Part shown: positions 48,201 to 63,200 of the stretch, piece by piece
How positions within the stretch are numbered: the stretch's first letter is position 1
Layout of the letters: the number at the start of each line of letters is the position of its first letter
Source: Casuarina equisetifolia
Taxonomy: Eukaryota > Streptophyta > Magnoliopsida > Fagales > Casuarinaceae
Assembly: GCA_028551475.1 (NCBI GenBank)
Contig: CM052355.1
Location: forward strand, 22,905,580 to 22,969,579
Length of the DNA: 64,000 nucleotides
Direction: 5' to 3'
The notes under the pieces: generated by a model
What the model was told of the DNA's origin: nothing
Databases searched by the model: none
Seen by the model: the letters and a program-made list of their open reading frames with translations, nothing else
Translations under genes and position numbers: made by a program

Positions 48201-51200
48201 TCCAATGCTTTATGCCTGTTTGATGACATCAAAATCTTGGTACATTATTTCGTATAGGTCAGGGAACTGCTTCTCACTGGTTCACTTGGCATATTAACCA
48301 AGACACTGGTTGGATGTAAAAATTGGAAGTCACTGGGTTAAGAGATAGGTTCGCTCATTTTATTGTGAACTTTACACATATCATATCTTCCTAAATATTA
48401 TTCTATTCCGTTAAGATTTTCAGGTATTATGGCAGGTCTGTTCTTGCTATTTGTTTTCCCTTGTATCATCCCCCTTTTTTAGTTGTTGTACCTTAGGTTT
48501 TTATTTTATAACTGGAGATTGATCATATGCTTTTGACTGGAAGAAAATAATTTCTCCTATTTCTAATTTGCAGGGCGTTTTTCATCTTTTGACAAGTATA
48601 GGGATATACTGTAAGGAAGCTCTCTCCAGTTGTTCTTCTTATGATACAATCTGTTTTGAGGATTCCAGTGTCACTTCTGAGGCATCTTTAGAATATGAAA
48701 ATATGGACCTAGAGAATTTTGTTTTCAAAAAAGTGACCGAGGAAATTGAAGCAAGAAAATGGGGGAGTGAAAGAGTTCCTTTTCACCTTCATGCGACAAA
48801 AGTACTTTTTAGTTTGGTTGAAGGTATGAATACCAGATCTTTTTCTTAGAAAGCTGAATGCTGTCATGAACTTGGAATTCTTGATGAGGGATTTTTGGTT
48901 TAAACATGTTTGGTGTTTTTCCTTTCTTGCTTAAATGATTCCAAGAGGATGCCTAGCATTAAACTATTCAAAAATGGTTTAGGCTTGAAAGAAATCCAGG
49001 AAAACAACCTAAGATGTCAGCACCATTATCTCTCTTAGGCCCAGATTGTCTGTGATGGTTGCACCTCGTTTACTACATATTTTGGATTGCTTAAATGATG
49101 CCGTTTCTTTGAGATTTGATTTTCCAAGTCTTGATGAAAACATAGTGCTAATCAACTAACAAACTACGCTTGCAGGTATTGAGCCTCCTGCTGACACAAA
49201 ATCCAAACACGGTGACAAGGGCAAGGATGCTTCTCACTACATGTGCGCTCCAAAAGATGCATTACGAGATTTTGAGCCTAGTAGTGGGATATTTCTACGA
49301 ACAAACTGGCAGATACAAGGATACTTACAGGAGCAGGCTGATGCAATTGAAAAGTTAGTAATACATTGACTTGTTCTATTTGATACAACGCTTTTCATCT
49401 GCCAACTTATAAAAGTGTGCTGTAGGTTGTTTTGAATCTCAAGTAAAACCTTGTGGCAGGAATCGGAGCTCTTTTTCTTTAAATGCTTTTGAACTTATTT
49501 TAAGGCGGCTACATAAATTAGCACCTGAGCTACATCGTGTAAATTATCTCTCTCTTTCTTTAATGCACTTACTTCTTGGTGGTTTTTTTATTTTGTTTTT
49601 GGTTTTTATGTCTTCTTGTCTTTGTAGGTTCACTTCTTGCGTTACTTGAACAGCCTTTATCATGATGATTATTTTGCTGCTCTAGAGAATCTTCACCGCT
49701 ATTTTGATTACAGGTGAATGAAATTTCAGCTTGATATGTAAATTGGAAACATTCTGCTTCATAATTTAGCTATGTGATTGGTAATATGCCAGTTTGTAAC
49801 CTGGATAACTAAACCTAAAAATGGAGAGAAGTGGGTTGGTTGCATGGTTTTCCATTTTCCAGTATTGGAAAGAGGTTTAGTGCACACTGAGCTTTTATGA
49901 GGACTTTTACACTTTCACAACTTCTATAGCTATTCTCATGCAACTATCAAGTGCCATGATTTAGCTGAGTGGGGAATTATGATAGTTGTGTGGGTCTTCC
50001 ATCTTGTTTCGCGTAGATGTGGTAGTAAAACAGCACATGGAGTTGTAGAACAAAATTACTTTCGTTGTAAAAGCTTATATTTTGCTAATATGGTAAACTT
50101 TCTTGATCAAATTGTTATTGTAGTTTTCTTGAGATCGCTGCATCTGGAAATTCCAGTGGAATTATGGACATAGCCCCCGCCAATGCTGACTTTTCTGTTT
50201 TTTTAATGTTTATTGTTATCTTATACTTCTTTCCTTTAGCCACATTTTTCCTTTAACTAGTTTGTCTGTTGTTTTTAATGACTGATAATGTACATGGTGA
50301 GATAACTGCTCTACTTGTGTTCAGAATCTTATGATTTGCTGCTCTCGTAAGTTTCCTTGACCAAATTGTTGATTGTAGTTTTCTTGAGATTGCTTTATTG
50401 GGTAATTACAGCAGCATTATGGGATTTCTGCTTGGTCTTCTGTTTTTATTTGTTTATTTAATTGTATCCTAATTAAAATTCACCGTTATCTTGTGCATCT
50501 TTTCCTTAGTGGGGTATTTGACATCCTTTTACTTGTTTCCTTAGTTGTTGTTTCTCATTATAAACAATTAAATTTTGACATTCGAATCATCTGGATTATT
50601 GCAAATTGTTGCTGGGTATTGACTTTCAAACTAAGTTCACTATTATCTTTTACATCTTTTCCTTAGTGAGGTTTTTGATATCCTTTTACTTGTTACCTTT
50701 GTTGTTGTTTCTCATTATAAATAATCAAATTTTGACATTCAAATAATCTGGATTGTTGCAAATAGTTTGCTAAGTATTTGACATTTCAAAATTGTAGCTT
50801 ACTTGTCAATAATTCTAAAATTTTACATTGATGTTTGAAAATCAACTAAACAACTTTTCCTTGGTAGTTTTTGGCCATGTCAAATCAAGAGTGAATTTTC
50901 AACTAGTACAATTGTAGTTCATTGAGGTCATACCCAATCCTTGAGGTTTAATAATCTTCAATTTCGTATATAATCTTTTAGTTTTTTTTTTTTTCAATTA
51001 TTTCTGTGGGGAAGTCACCTCTTTAAATTTTTTCCATTGGCAGTTTTACGCTTCATTGTTGCATCCATTGCCATGTTGTGTAAGTGACATATTTGTAAAA
51101 AATTATTTTCTGATATATTCTTAAAGAAGAAAGGATAGGAAAGTAGAGTAATAGAACTAAAGTGGTGGCTTGACCACTATACAGTCCTCTAAGAGGTTGT

Positions 51201-54200
51201 TCAGACCAGTTCCTAGGATTTTGTTCTTTTGTACCTTTTTTTTGTTTTTATTTTTGTTTTTTGTTTTTAGTGATAGAATGCAAGAAAACATGTTTCAACA
51301 AATCTCATATGGCTTAGCTAGTTGGTCATGTGGCAGTTAAGGAAGCTTATATTATGAATTTAACATCGAAACTAAAAGTCCCCAACAAAGCAATTATGTG
51401 AAACCCCAGGGGTTAATTTTAATTTTTCTTCTTTTGGCACACCATTGATCAGAATTTTGTGTCTGGATTTGCACGATTTGTTTGGTTACTGTAGATGCCA
51501 TTATTTGCTCTCTTCAGAAAGGGTCCTTATTGGTTCCTCAGGAAAGGGCAAAGGTGGAGTGAGTTGAAAGATCTCTTTACACTTCTTTGCTACAGCTGAA
51601 AGTTTAGTGTTTTCTTTCAAGATTCTGAAGTTAAGTTTTTTACTTGATGAATGTACGGTGAAGACATCTCATCTTTGTGGGCCGTCTGTAAAGTTCCATC
51701 TGTTGAATACATGGTCAAAATTTAAGTGAGTTCAGGGAGCTTCTAATGGAGATTAATTCTTTTGAGTTCACTCAAATATATTCCTTGGACATGAGATATT
51801 GTTCCAAAACTTAACTAGTAATCACATTTGGCTTTAGGTTTTGGAATTTCATGTGTGGTTTGTTGAAGCTGTCATGGACATGAATAGGAAAATTGTGAAA
51901 CCTGAGTTAAGAAGGTTAAATGCCAAAACCGGTTTTTTGGTTGGTATGCTGATTTGGTAGGTGCATTGTTAAGGTATTTTGAAACTATGTACAAAGTTTC
52001 TTTAGGTTATGTACTAGGTAAGATTGAATTGTAATTCTAGGGAGCTCTTATGGTGATTAGTTTGTTTCAATACTGTGCAAATGTGATTCACAACTTTCTG
52101 AATGTGATGATAAACTTTCTTTCTTGTTTGGTTTGTCCACTTTTCATTTATTCAATTTTATGCCTTTTTAAGGGGCACTGGTTCCAAATGACACTTAGAT
52201 ACTTCTAGACCATGTTTAGAAATACTTATATATCAATAACAATATATCGTAAGAATTCGTATTTTTTCTTCTTCTCATTATAACCTTCCTCTTGTGATGA
52301 ATTAAGGGCGGAAATTTATGCATAAGAAATGAACTAATCTGGAAAATGTCGCCTCAAAAGTGCAGGGACAGAAGGAATTGATTTCGTTCCTCCTGCAACT
52401 AGTTGGAATGATTTTGGAAGATATGAAATTGCTTTATTATTTCTTGGGCTGATGCATTTCCAGTTTGGACATCCAAAGCAAGCTTTGGAGGTAAGTACGA
52501 GAAAAAATTCCTCTTCCAAAAGAACCATCTTTTCTGCGTTCTCTATTTTATACTAGACTTCAAGCAATTTCAGTTCATAGACCCTGCTGTTGATCATACT
52601 TGTTTTTATTCACATTGTGTAGGTTCTGACTGAAGCAGTTCGTTTTTCACAACAGGTAATCTCCTTCTTTTGTAATTTGTGGTCTCTTGCATGTGGAGAA
52701 CCCTTCTGCTTTTTGTTTGCTGATAGCAGGCAACAGTTGGTGACATCTGCATGGGTGTGAATTGTTACTTAGAATTTAAGTAGGTTTTTGATAATATTGT
52801 TACCCTAACAGAGATAAAGTGTATTTACTCCAACCCCATTTGAAGGAAGTGGCAAGTAATAGAGCTTTAAGAATTTAAGATTCCTATGCATTTATTCATA
52901 AAAAATCTTGAACTTAGTGAAATCTTTTCAGTTTTACATAATTGGTTCGGCTAAAGTAGAATTACATTCAGTGTGACACACTGATTTTCTAGTGTTTGGT
53001 GTGTGTGAAAGATGTAATAACTTAAGATGTGTTCCTTAAAACATGCAGAAAACAACTTCTAACCAAGTGGGAACTGAGATTTGGGAGTGGGTTTGTCCCC
53101 CCTAAGTCATATCAGGTGTAACTTGCACCCAGTTAGTGCATGATAATTTGATGATTATTTTTTGTAAGGCACCAAAATGCTTTCCTATTGGCTGTATCCC
53201 TTTTTTCTTTCCACTAGTTGATACTTTTTATGCAATGAGGACTGACTTATATTAATTTGTGCAGCAAAGTAATGACACCTGTCTTGCATATACTTTAGCA
53301 GCTATCTGTGACTTGTTATCTGAAATTGGGGTCTCAAGTACAGCTGGGATACTGGGATCATCAGTCTCACCCTTGAACAGTATAGGCATTTCACTTTCTG
53401 TCCAACAACAATTGTTTGTCCTACTCAGAGGGTCTTTGAAGAGAGCGGAAAGTCTAAATTTGAGACAATTGGTGGCTTCAAATCATCTTGCAAAGGCTAA
53501 ATTTGACTTGATGGTAAGAATTGGAATTTTTTATTTTGTTGCTTCTCTCCGTCAGCTTTCTTTGTATGTCTTCCACAAAAATTAGTTGTCATATGTATCT
53601 CTCAAGCGAATTGTGTCCTCTACAAATGAAGTACTTTGAAAGAGTTACTGCTGAAACCTAATCCACTCGGTGTTAGTGCTTTAAAGTATAGGATGCAATA
53701 TTATTTCATCATTTAGGTTGTTCACAACTTTTTCCTCTATTGCCAAACCAAGCTTGCAGTGGGTCCACATAGACTGATAGCCATGAAATAGATTCTTCCA
53801 TTATAAAGAAGAAAAATGCTGCCACTTTGTTACTTTCAAGACTCATTTCTTCTCTTGGAAGATAATATTTAAAGATCCACCCTTTCTTAGAAGAGAGGTA
53901 TTACAACATAAATTTTGTTGGATTTAAACTTATGATTAACAAAGTGAAGACACGACTACAATGCTCTGAATGAAAAGCATATCTCTTTTAATCAAGATTC
54001 TAACCTTTGAGGGGAAATTAATTTCAAAAGTTAAGAAAAAGGGGTCAAGAGTTGCAATCTTGTACCTTGGATGAGTTACTTGATATTGATTTTAGCCTGT
54101 TGAAACTAAAAAGTAATGTGCATGTAATGGTTTACTGAATGAGCCAGCTCCTTTTTCATATTCGTTCAGACCTTCAATGGAACTGAAATTTCCAAGTATA

Positions 54201-57200
54201 CATTTTATAGTTGATAAAAAGTTGATGCAGTGATGAAACTTGACCATTGTTTATCAGGTAGCATTGGGCTCATTATCATAGTCGTCACTTAAGAAGAGAA
54301 CATGCTACTAAATAGTATGACAACTTGAAAAAGAATCCCCTGAACATTATTCTTCCTTCTAGATATCCTTCATTGTGGTCCTTCATGTGATTCTCTAGGC
54401 ACTTAAATCTATCAATCTTTCAACATGTCAAGTGCAAATTGCCTCTATTTATTTCTTTATGGCTTCAGTGGTTGCAGATTCATTGGCAGTCTTTCTTCTA
54501 GTTAGTTATCCATTTTGCTTGCTGAATTCAACAATTCTCATTCTTTAGGAGTCGTGCTAGTTAAAGTCCTCTTCCATTTTGGTGTCTTTTGTAGGTAATC
54601 TTCATAATTTTGTTTGCAATAGTAGTTCATTTGGTAGTTCCTTACCTATTATTTTTAGGAGACTTTACAAATTCTACCATGTACTTCAATCATCCTACTA
54701 GAAGTCCTAGGGCTTAATGTTAGTTGAGATTCTTTTTGTTTGAGTATTATTACTAACTTGGCCCCCCCATCAGCTCACACCCACCATTGTTTGTAATAGT
54801 CCATCATGCTTTGTGTCCAGTGCCCATGATGGTTCACTCCGTGATGGCTCCACTTTGGCCCCACCTTTTCTGAGTCATTTATGCATTAGGTGGCTCTTGC
54901 CATAGTTGCCCTTTTTATGGTTTGAACTTGAGATGCAGGGTTGGTTCTCATGCCATTTGTTATATATTTCAACCATTCTGCAAAAAGCCCTTAAACTAAC
55001 CATTAGCCTTAGGGCTTGTGGTAAAATGGACGAGGTTCATGACAAATAGCATTAGAGCCAATTCCATATTTTGTGCTCAAACCACAAAGGGGGCATCTTG
55101 CTACCTAGCAATAAATGCCTCAAAAGTGGAACTAGAGTAGAGCTACTGTGAGCATCAGCTATGTAGTGTGGTGGGTTGTTATGACTTGTAGATGTTTGTG
55201 CTTATGGGGGCTTAGGCCTTGCTAATAGTGTGGTTAAGGTATCTAACAAATGGCATCAAAGCCAATCCCATGTCTTGAAGTTGAATCATGTATAGGATGA
55301 CCTATGACATGTAATACCTTGCATGTAAATGCCACAAAAAAGTGGGCCTAGAGTGGGCCCACCTAGGCCGTGGAGTGTGGTGGACTACTATAAATTGTGG
55401 TGAACTTGGATTTACAGGCACCTAAGTTGGTAATGATATTCAAATAAAATGAATTTCAACTAACCATTAACACTAAGGCTTTTGGTAAAATGGTTGTAGT
55501 TCATGACAAATGGAATCATAGCTACTCCCTTCCAATTTTGAACAGCAGAGGGGGCAACCTAGAGCAAGAGCTACCTGCCACATAAATGACACAAAAGTGG
55601 GCCAGAGTGGAGCAACCATGGAGTGGGCTGCCATGGATGTTCACGGCCTAGTGAGGTGGGTTGTTATAACCTGTGGAGGTCTAGGCTTATGGGGGCTTAG
55701 GCCTTGGTAATTGCTTGCACTGTGGTGAGCTTGAATTTATAGGGGCCAAATTGATAGTGATATTCAGATGAAATGAATTTTAACTAGCCATTAGGTCTTA
55801 GGGCATTTGGCAGCATAGATGAGGTTCATGATAATTTCCTAATTCACGCAAAACTTTGGAAACCCTTAAGTTTTTCTATTTCTATCACATGCAGATGATA
55901 GAAATCTATAAATGTGCTACCCTCTCCATACCCAGCACCGGTTCCTTTCATTTCATGCCTATTTCACTTGTTCCCACTTGCCAATCTTCTCTTCATGCTA
56001 TTTCCTCATGCTAGCATCTCATACTGAAGCTGCTAAAGAAGATCTGACGTTCAAATATCAAGAGTTTCTGACTTCATTGTTCATTGTTCTCCAAATATTC
56101 TTTCTCTATTTGTGGCTTGTTTTGCAATCTGCCTTTCAACGTCAACCAGATATCAAATCTTAACTTTAGTTTAGGTATTTGTCTTGTGGTGGGCATTGCT
56201 AAGCTACTCTTCCCAAATGTTCCTTTAGTTCTTATCAACCTGTTGAAGATGAATTGTACGTTTCCTTTTTTTTTTTTCAGTTCATTCTTTCCTCAATTTC
56301 AACTCTTGTCCAATTATTTTCCCTCCAAATACCTCTTATTTTTTTCCTTCCTTCTCTCTCTCTCTCTCTCTCTCTCTCTAATCTAGGAATAAACCATAAA
56401 CATTACTTGAAATACTCGACTTGGAAACCCTGATTCTTATATGGACTTACTTCCAAGGTATGTCTACCAGAGTCCAGAGCACCTGCTTTAGTGATTAGCA
56501 CATTTAAAATTCGGAATGTCTCCTTTCATTTTCAACATGAGCTTCCTTTTGACCTATTGCTCCCATATTACTGGTTTCCTTCCATCCCAGCTGTAAGCAT
56601 GCATAGAACCTTTTACGTTCAAGCACTTTCAATTCTTGATTGATGTGTTACCACCGTGGTGCAATAACTTGTCTGTTACTATTCATGCTTTTGCAACCTA
56701 TGCCCATGCCATTTGTATGATGGCCGTGATGTTCTGGTCCTTTGTTAGCTTCCATGATAATTGATGTGCTTTTGTAATAGAAAAGTTTACTTTGACACCT
56801 AGTTATGATGGCTATGATTTTTAAATTTGGGGCTTCACCTAATTTTTGATGATTTTGACATTTTAGCTCAACTCAATTAGTCTGCTTGAGTTTGCCTTAC
56901 ATGTGCTATTTAATTTTATCAGCTGATAGATCTTAAAATTTACTTCTCATTTAGAAATAGAGGACCTTTGCAACAATATGATATAATGGGATACAGTGAC
57001 ACTTGCAAGCCCACAGTATTAGAAGTTCATAACAGAAGAAGGGTGCAGGTTAAAACAAGCATTTGATCAAACCAATCAAACTATAAGTGTTCTTGGCTTA
57101 CTTCTCATGGTTAAAATAGTGGCTATAACTGCCTTGAAAAAATGAGTATGATCCAATAAGAAAAGATATCTTGACTACATCCAACTCTCCTGATCTCCTA

Positions 57201-60200
57201 TACATGCCCGGCTCTTAAACAACTCTACTGCTGGAATAATCCACTGACTCCACCTCTCACTATTCCCTGTCATGCGTTCAAGGGAGAATATTAACTAGCA
57301 GAGCTGCACTTGCTATTCCTGGGCCATAGGGTGAAGCCGAGTTAAACTCTTCCATCTAGCCACATTTTATTCTTTCCTCTCCCAACTGTCTGAACAGAGA
57401 CACTGCACATAAAATTACAAGGTTTAACAGCATTCCACAATTCAGTTTGAGAGGGGCCAGCAAGTGCTCCAGCCACTTTTCATAGCTTTATGGTACAAAG
57501 TGGCCTTATTTATATTTACAAATGTCCAGTTGGAAGGGAACGTTCAGACACCAATTGCTGGCACGTAAAAGTTACTATGTTTGCATGAATTCATGCATGC
57601 TCATCAACCCACGTGTGCTTGTTTTCCAAGGTTCATATCCTCTCCTGCAATTGAAGAAAACGAATTATGTTCCTTATCCCAGTGAAATGATGAGTTGCAT
57701 GTTGGAGACATATAGAAGGAAAATATATTTTTATTTCCACTAATTGAAATGGTTATATCATCATGTGCAGCATGTGCACAGACCTTTGCTGTCATTTGGT
57801 CCTAAAGCTTCTATGAAGCTCAGAACATGCCCAATAAGTGTCTGCAAGGTAATGCTAGCTTTGATGATTATTCCTTTCATTTTGTCCATTTTAGATGAAA
57901 TTCTAATTTATTGATTCCTCAGTGCTGTTTCTTTTTTCATTTTTAAATTTTTTTTCCCTTATTGATCAAAATATTTGCAGGATTTGAGGTTAAGTTCTCA
58001 TCTGATTAGTGAATTTGGATCTGAAAATTCTACAATAACCACTGATGGTACTTTTAGTACTGCCTGGCTTAAGAATATAAAAAAGCCGTTGGGTTCAATG
58101 GTTTTATCCCAAGATGCTGGATCTGGAAGCAAGACAAATGCTTTCCGGTTCTGTGGACAACCAAGTTCAATTCCTAAACCTGTATTACAATTAATAGGTT
58201 TTTCATACCTGCTCCGAGCTACTTCATGGGAGATATATGGCAGGTGATCCATGATACTACCATTGTTCACTTTGTTCTCTTTTATCAGATTGATCTTATA
58301 TATTAGTTACTTTGGGCCTGGGCCCATTGATGTAGTACTTATTTGAAAATAGTTGCTAACCAAGTTCTTTCACTCATAAATATTGAAAAATAAGGGAGAT
58401 TGTCTGGGAAGTAATAATACACATGCGCATGCAGTATCCATCCTTCAGGCCTATCAGTCAGCCTATTTGTATGTTCTCTGTGTTGTGCAGATTTTGTTCT
58501 TCTGACAAGATGGTCTTATTTTTAACTTTATGTCTAAAGGTGAAGCTGATGAAGGGAGGGAATAAATCTTGCACTAACTCTGGTTTTTGTTCTTTGTTTT
58601 CCTGGTTTTGCTAACTGCTTCATAGAGATATTTAGTGACAGTTGGAATCATATGCGAACACCTCGCCGTTAGAATAGTTATGTAGGCAAATCTTTCTTCT
58701 AACAGTATGAGAGGTTAAAAGTGATACTGCATATTTGGGAAATGATTTAATTTAATAAGGGTCTTAACAGAGGTTGTTTCATAATCTTTGGGCTTCTAAG
58801 TTTATAGTAGAGGTCTAACATTTGAATTCCAACTATCCAAATAATTATCTCTTGGAAAACTATTTAACTTGAGATGATACTCAAGGTGGAGGGTCAATTT
58901 TGGACCCGACTCATTTTTACTCCCATTTGAATTTGAAGCCCATGCTTTGGACTGGCTTGTTAACGCAGATTTTTAACCATATTTAGGAGTTTGGAAAATT
59001 TAATGATGAGGGGCTATTTTGGACAAATTTTCTGAGGTATTTTCATTTGTTTCTTGAAAATCAAAAGCTAAAAGGGTTTTTATTCAGATACAAAAGTAAT
59101 TTATCAAAGTATGCAAGAAATAGAATGAAGAAATTATAAGAGAAATTAAAGGAAACATAGGGCTTGTTGAGAGTTGAACCCCATAGGTGGCAGTTGTCAG
59201 CTTCAGTATATGAGGGACGGAAGTCACCGTTGTTTCATTGGAAGGTAAAGGTGGGTTCCCCCCTCATCGATATCTTTAACAAGAGATACAGATAGGGGTG
59301 GGTCCTGATCTTCACCCCAACCAGCCACCAAGCCCCCAAAGCAACCCCCTCTCCTCATAGAGGACAATGCGGGTGGAGCCCAACCCATTTGAGTCTCTTA
59401 TTGAGTTATAATAAGTAGGCCTTTCCCACTTTCAGGAGATGTGTAAAGGGTTGGGGAAGCTCCATCTCATTTGAGTCCCTCATTGAGGCATAATAGGCAG
59501 GTCTTTCCCACTTTCATGAGATGTGTAAAGGGGGGATTTCCCACCCCCAATGCCTTCTCCAATGTCCACTTGTGGAGGATGGGAGTTCCTCCAACCCCCC
59601 AAAGTGGTGGATGGAGTTCCATGCTTTATGCCTTTTTCAAAGTGGAGATTTGAGTGAGGGAGAGGAGACACTTTCGTATAAGGGCATCCTCCGTTTTTTT
59701 TTTTTTTTAATTTTTTTGTTATTCAATTCTAATTCTTTTAGTAGTAAATTGAGCTTCCACTTGTCCTTATGCATGTTTGGATAAACTGAACTGTGTTTTC
59801 ACTTCCTTTCTCTTTTTGTAATTGAGCATGCATGTTTAAACCATTCTTATTTGGTTATAGGAGAAATTAGTCTACAAAGTGCTATTGCTTTGTTTCAAAA
59901 GGGGTGTTTGTGGTGGGAGTCATCCTTGAAAACTTTAAAGAGTATTTTGCTTTTCAACTGTTTACAGCAGTTAAAAACCAAAGGTTTTGTGACGTGAAAT
60001 TTGGGTTACAACTTTGGCTCTGGTGAAGCTTTAAGCTTGAGAAGAGAAATAATTTAATGTGAAATGTGGATGAACCCAATGAAAATAAGAACTGTACTGG
60101 TACAGCTTGATTATTCGCACTGGCTGATTAGTCAAGCATTGATGTCCTATTGAGTGTCTGTTCATGAGTATTTAGTCTTAGAGCCTCTAGGAGTTGCAAT

Positions 60201-63200
60201 TTTGTATATTAGCATTTTCATTTACTATTTTGTGGTTTTTTCATGGAAAATGTCACTAACTTTTGTGTTGTTTATTGTCAGTGCCCCTCTTGCTCGAATA
60301 AATGCACTGGTTTATGCAACTTGCTTTACTGATGCTTTGAGGTATTCCCTAGCGGCAAATATTATTGAGAATGCTGTTATTGATTTTCAAATTTTTTCCT
60401 GAACTACAATAATGTCGTTCCACTCTAGGCTTGTTTAACATGAGGTTGAAATTTTCTTTGATATCCTCAGTTCATCCGATGCTGCATTGGCATATGTCAA
60501 GCTTATCCAACATTTAGCAGTTTTTAGAGGATACAAAGGTTAGATTGAAAGCTTATCCATATTTACCAGGAGATTTATCCTTTTGTGGAATGTTATTAGG
60601 ATGTCCGTCTTTTGGCGTGAGATTGTCCTTTGTCTTGGGGAGATTTGATTCATTACTACACATGTTGTACTTGTGCATTTTCTTGACATAATTAATTTTT
60701 TGAATTACTTGCCTGTGGGAAATGCTTGAGAGTTGTTTATTTACCTAATCAGTGTACTAGGGTACATTTGATTGTAAGATCCTAATAGACATATGGTATA
60801 CGTAGATAGATCTTAAACAATTCATGTAATCTTAACAATATTCAACTTCCAATCCTTGAAATTTGATTTTTATATGATTATCTTGGTCCTCTACTCCGGT
60901 GTTCTTTCTTTTCTTAGTGCAGCACGTGTAGCACATGCTGCTCTTGCTACTTGTGTATTTTCCTATGGTGGTGCTGGATTGAGAGTTAGAAGTGGACTTA
61001 GCAGGTATAAGGTTAAAGATCATTGATTTCTTCATGGTGTTTAGAAATGAGTCTTATGTTTGGCTTGATTTTATGATAATCAAACCATATACACTTTACC
61101 ATTAGAAGAGGAAAATTTAAGTGTATGAGGAACTTATGTCTATACTTCTTTTAGGTCTCTATAAAGTGCATTTTTCACAGCGCACTAGTTTAACAATCTG
61201 CCAACAACAGTAGTAGGCTTGAATTTGTTCCTCTTTTCATTAGCGTGAATGTCTTTTCATAGATTTGCGTGAAATCTTTTGCAGCCAATCTTGCTTGTAT
61301 TAGGACTATTAGAATTATGTCCTTATAGAGAATATTCATTTATGTCCAACTATAGTTTCTCCACTATGAATTTTGGTGATCTCATCTTTTATCTTATGAA
61401 ATTGAGCTACACTACTCTCCCATGGACACACAATCGGAGAGTGATCTAAGATTAACTAGGTCCCATTGCTTTTACAATCATCGGTTATCTTCACAGTTGG
61501 CTGAATGACTAGCAATAGATGAGTTGCAGTTGGTGGGAGAAGTACCAACCATGGAAGCTAGGTTTATGGTTGTGATTGCAGGGGCCATGGAGATCATGGG
61601 ATTGCAAAGATTCTTGGAAGAGCTGGATCAAAGAATCCAATGGCCATTAGTTGGGTATCTTTTCGTAGATTGAAGAAGAGCACGATGAGTTAGGGGAGAT
61701 ACACAGTTTCCAGCATAGCTGCCATGCTAATCCGAGTGGTGGATAGACATTGTGAGTTTGCTTAATTTCTGCAGGCTCAATGATCGAAGTCTTGTATGTA
61801 GCAGTCACCTACACTGCAAGTTGTTGCTTGTTCCAAGGGAGAGATTGCTAGGAATTTATAACAGTCAGTAGGGGTAAAGGTGTCATTTACCCCCAGGGAT
61901 ATACATGGAACTTACATATGTATTAAAGGAAAATATATAGTTACCTGGCCCTAGGTTTATAAGGGTTTGTGTAACCCTTAGAGGGTTGCACTGTCCAGGA
62001 TGTGAGTATCCAAAGAGAGAAGGGCAGTGACCAAAATAGTGTGTGGTGTGTTTGGTCTTGACCAAAAGGGCTGGTAGGTGTGCTGGTAAAGGCGGACGTA
62101 AGACAGATTTGTCCAAATCCTCTTAAATCTTGTCTCTTTTGTGTTGCTGACTTGATTTGTACTTTTTATTTTTCATGTGATGGGTCATTTTTGCAACAAA
62201 TATTGGATTGTTTGTTAGAAAAAGAAGTACTGAATTCTTGCTATGAATTTCTGTTTTTTCTTTGGATAATATTATAGAATCTTATTGGATTTTACTTGAT
62301 ATTGACTTTTTGCTTATATTTCCAAATTTTAAGTTTAAGATCAAAGGCTATAGTCATTTTAAATTTGTGACCTTCATTTTTATTTTCTCTCAATTTTCTG
62401 CTATAGTGGTTGCAGTTGGGTATGACCCAACCACAGTAATGCTTAAGGAACTAAATGGCAGTGGTGGTTGGTGCTGCGCAACTGACCAAAAGACCCAGCA
62501 TGGCTGTGGTTGGGAAATCCAACCATGATTTTTGCTGGATCATTCCCAGCCATGGTGCATTGATTTGGCAGAATCCAGCCATAGCGATGGCTATGATTGT
62601 GCATCTGAATCACAATGCTCACCATTGCGCATGGCCTAACTGTGGTTGGAAACTTAAATGGGTTGTGGCTGGACAACTTGATTACGACGTTAATTGGGTA
62701 TAAATTCAGCTGTGGTTGGGGAACCCACCATTGCCACAGCTGTGTGATCCTGCCAGTGCATTGAAGTGAAGATTGAACTGCAGTAGCTGGGCAACCTAGC
62801 CATGGCCGCAATCAGGTCATGGCCAGCTACTATAATCTTTTTTCTTCTAAATTTTTCTGTAGGAGAGAGCATGACAATAGATCAAAAGTTACTTTTGATT
62901 TCTTTAAAAGAAATGAGCATATACTGTCTAACAACCATCCTATACAAAAAGTGGGGAGGTTTTCTTGATGGGCTTTTTGTGTGTAGGAAGTTGTTTTTGA
63001 AAATGAAACTGAACATGTATTTTGTGGAGATCACTCTGAAAAATTGTTTGGATAACTAACATATGAAAAATTCTTCTGTCCAAACAGAAAAATGCTGTTT
63101 GAACAGCCAGTCAAAACGATATTTGACTTTTGATGGCCTTGAAGTTTAATTGATCAGTGGAAGTCAGTTTGTGGGTTTGATTTTAACTTTTAGTATTGGT

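Noticed and set aside
54994-55840. Primer-site-like GGCATCAAAGCC motifs suggesting a retrotransposon in APC5 intron 10
   Set aside because: They recur as part of the repeat units and no LTRs or coding regions accompany them.
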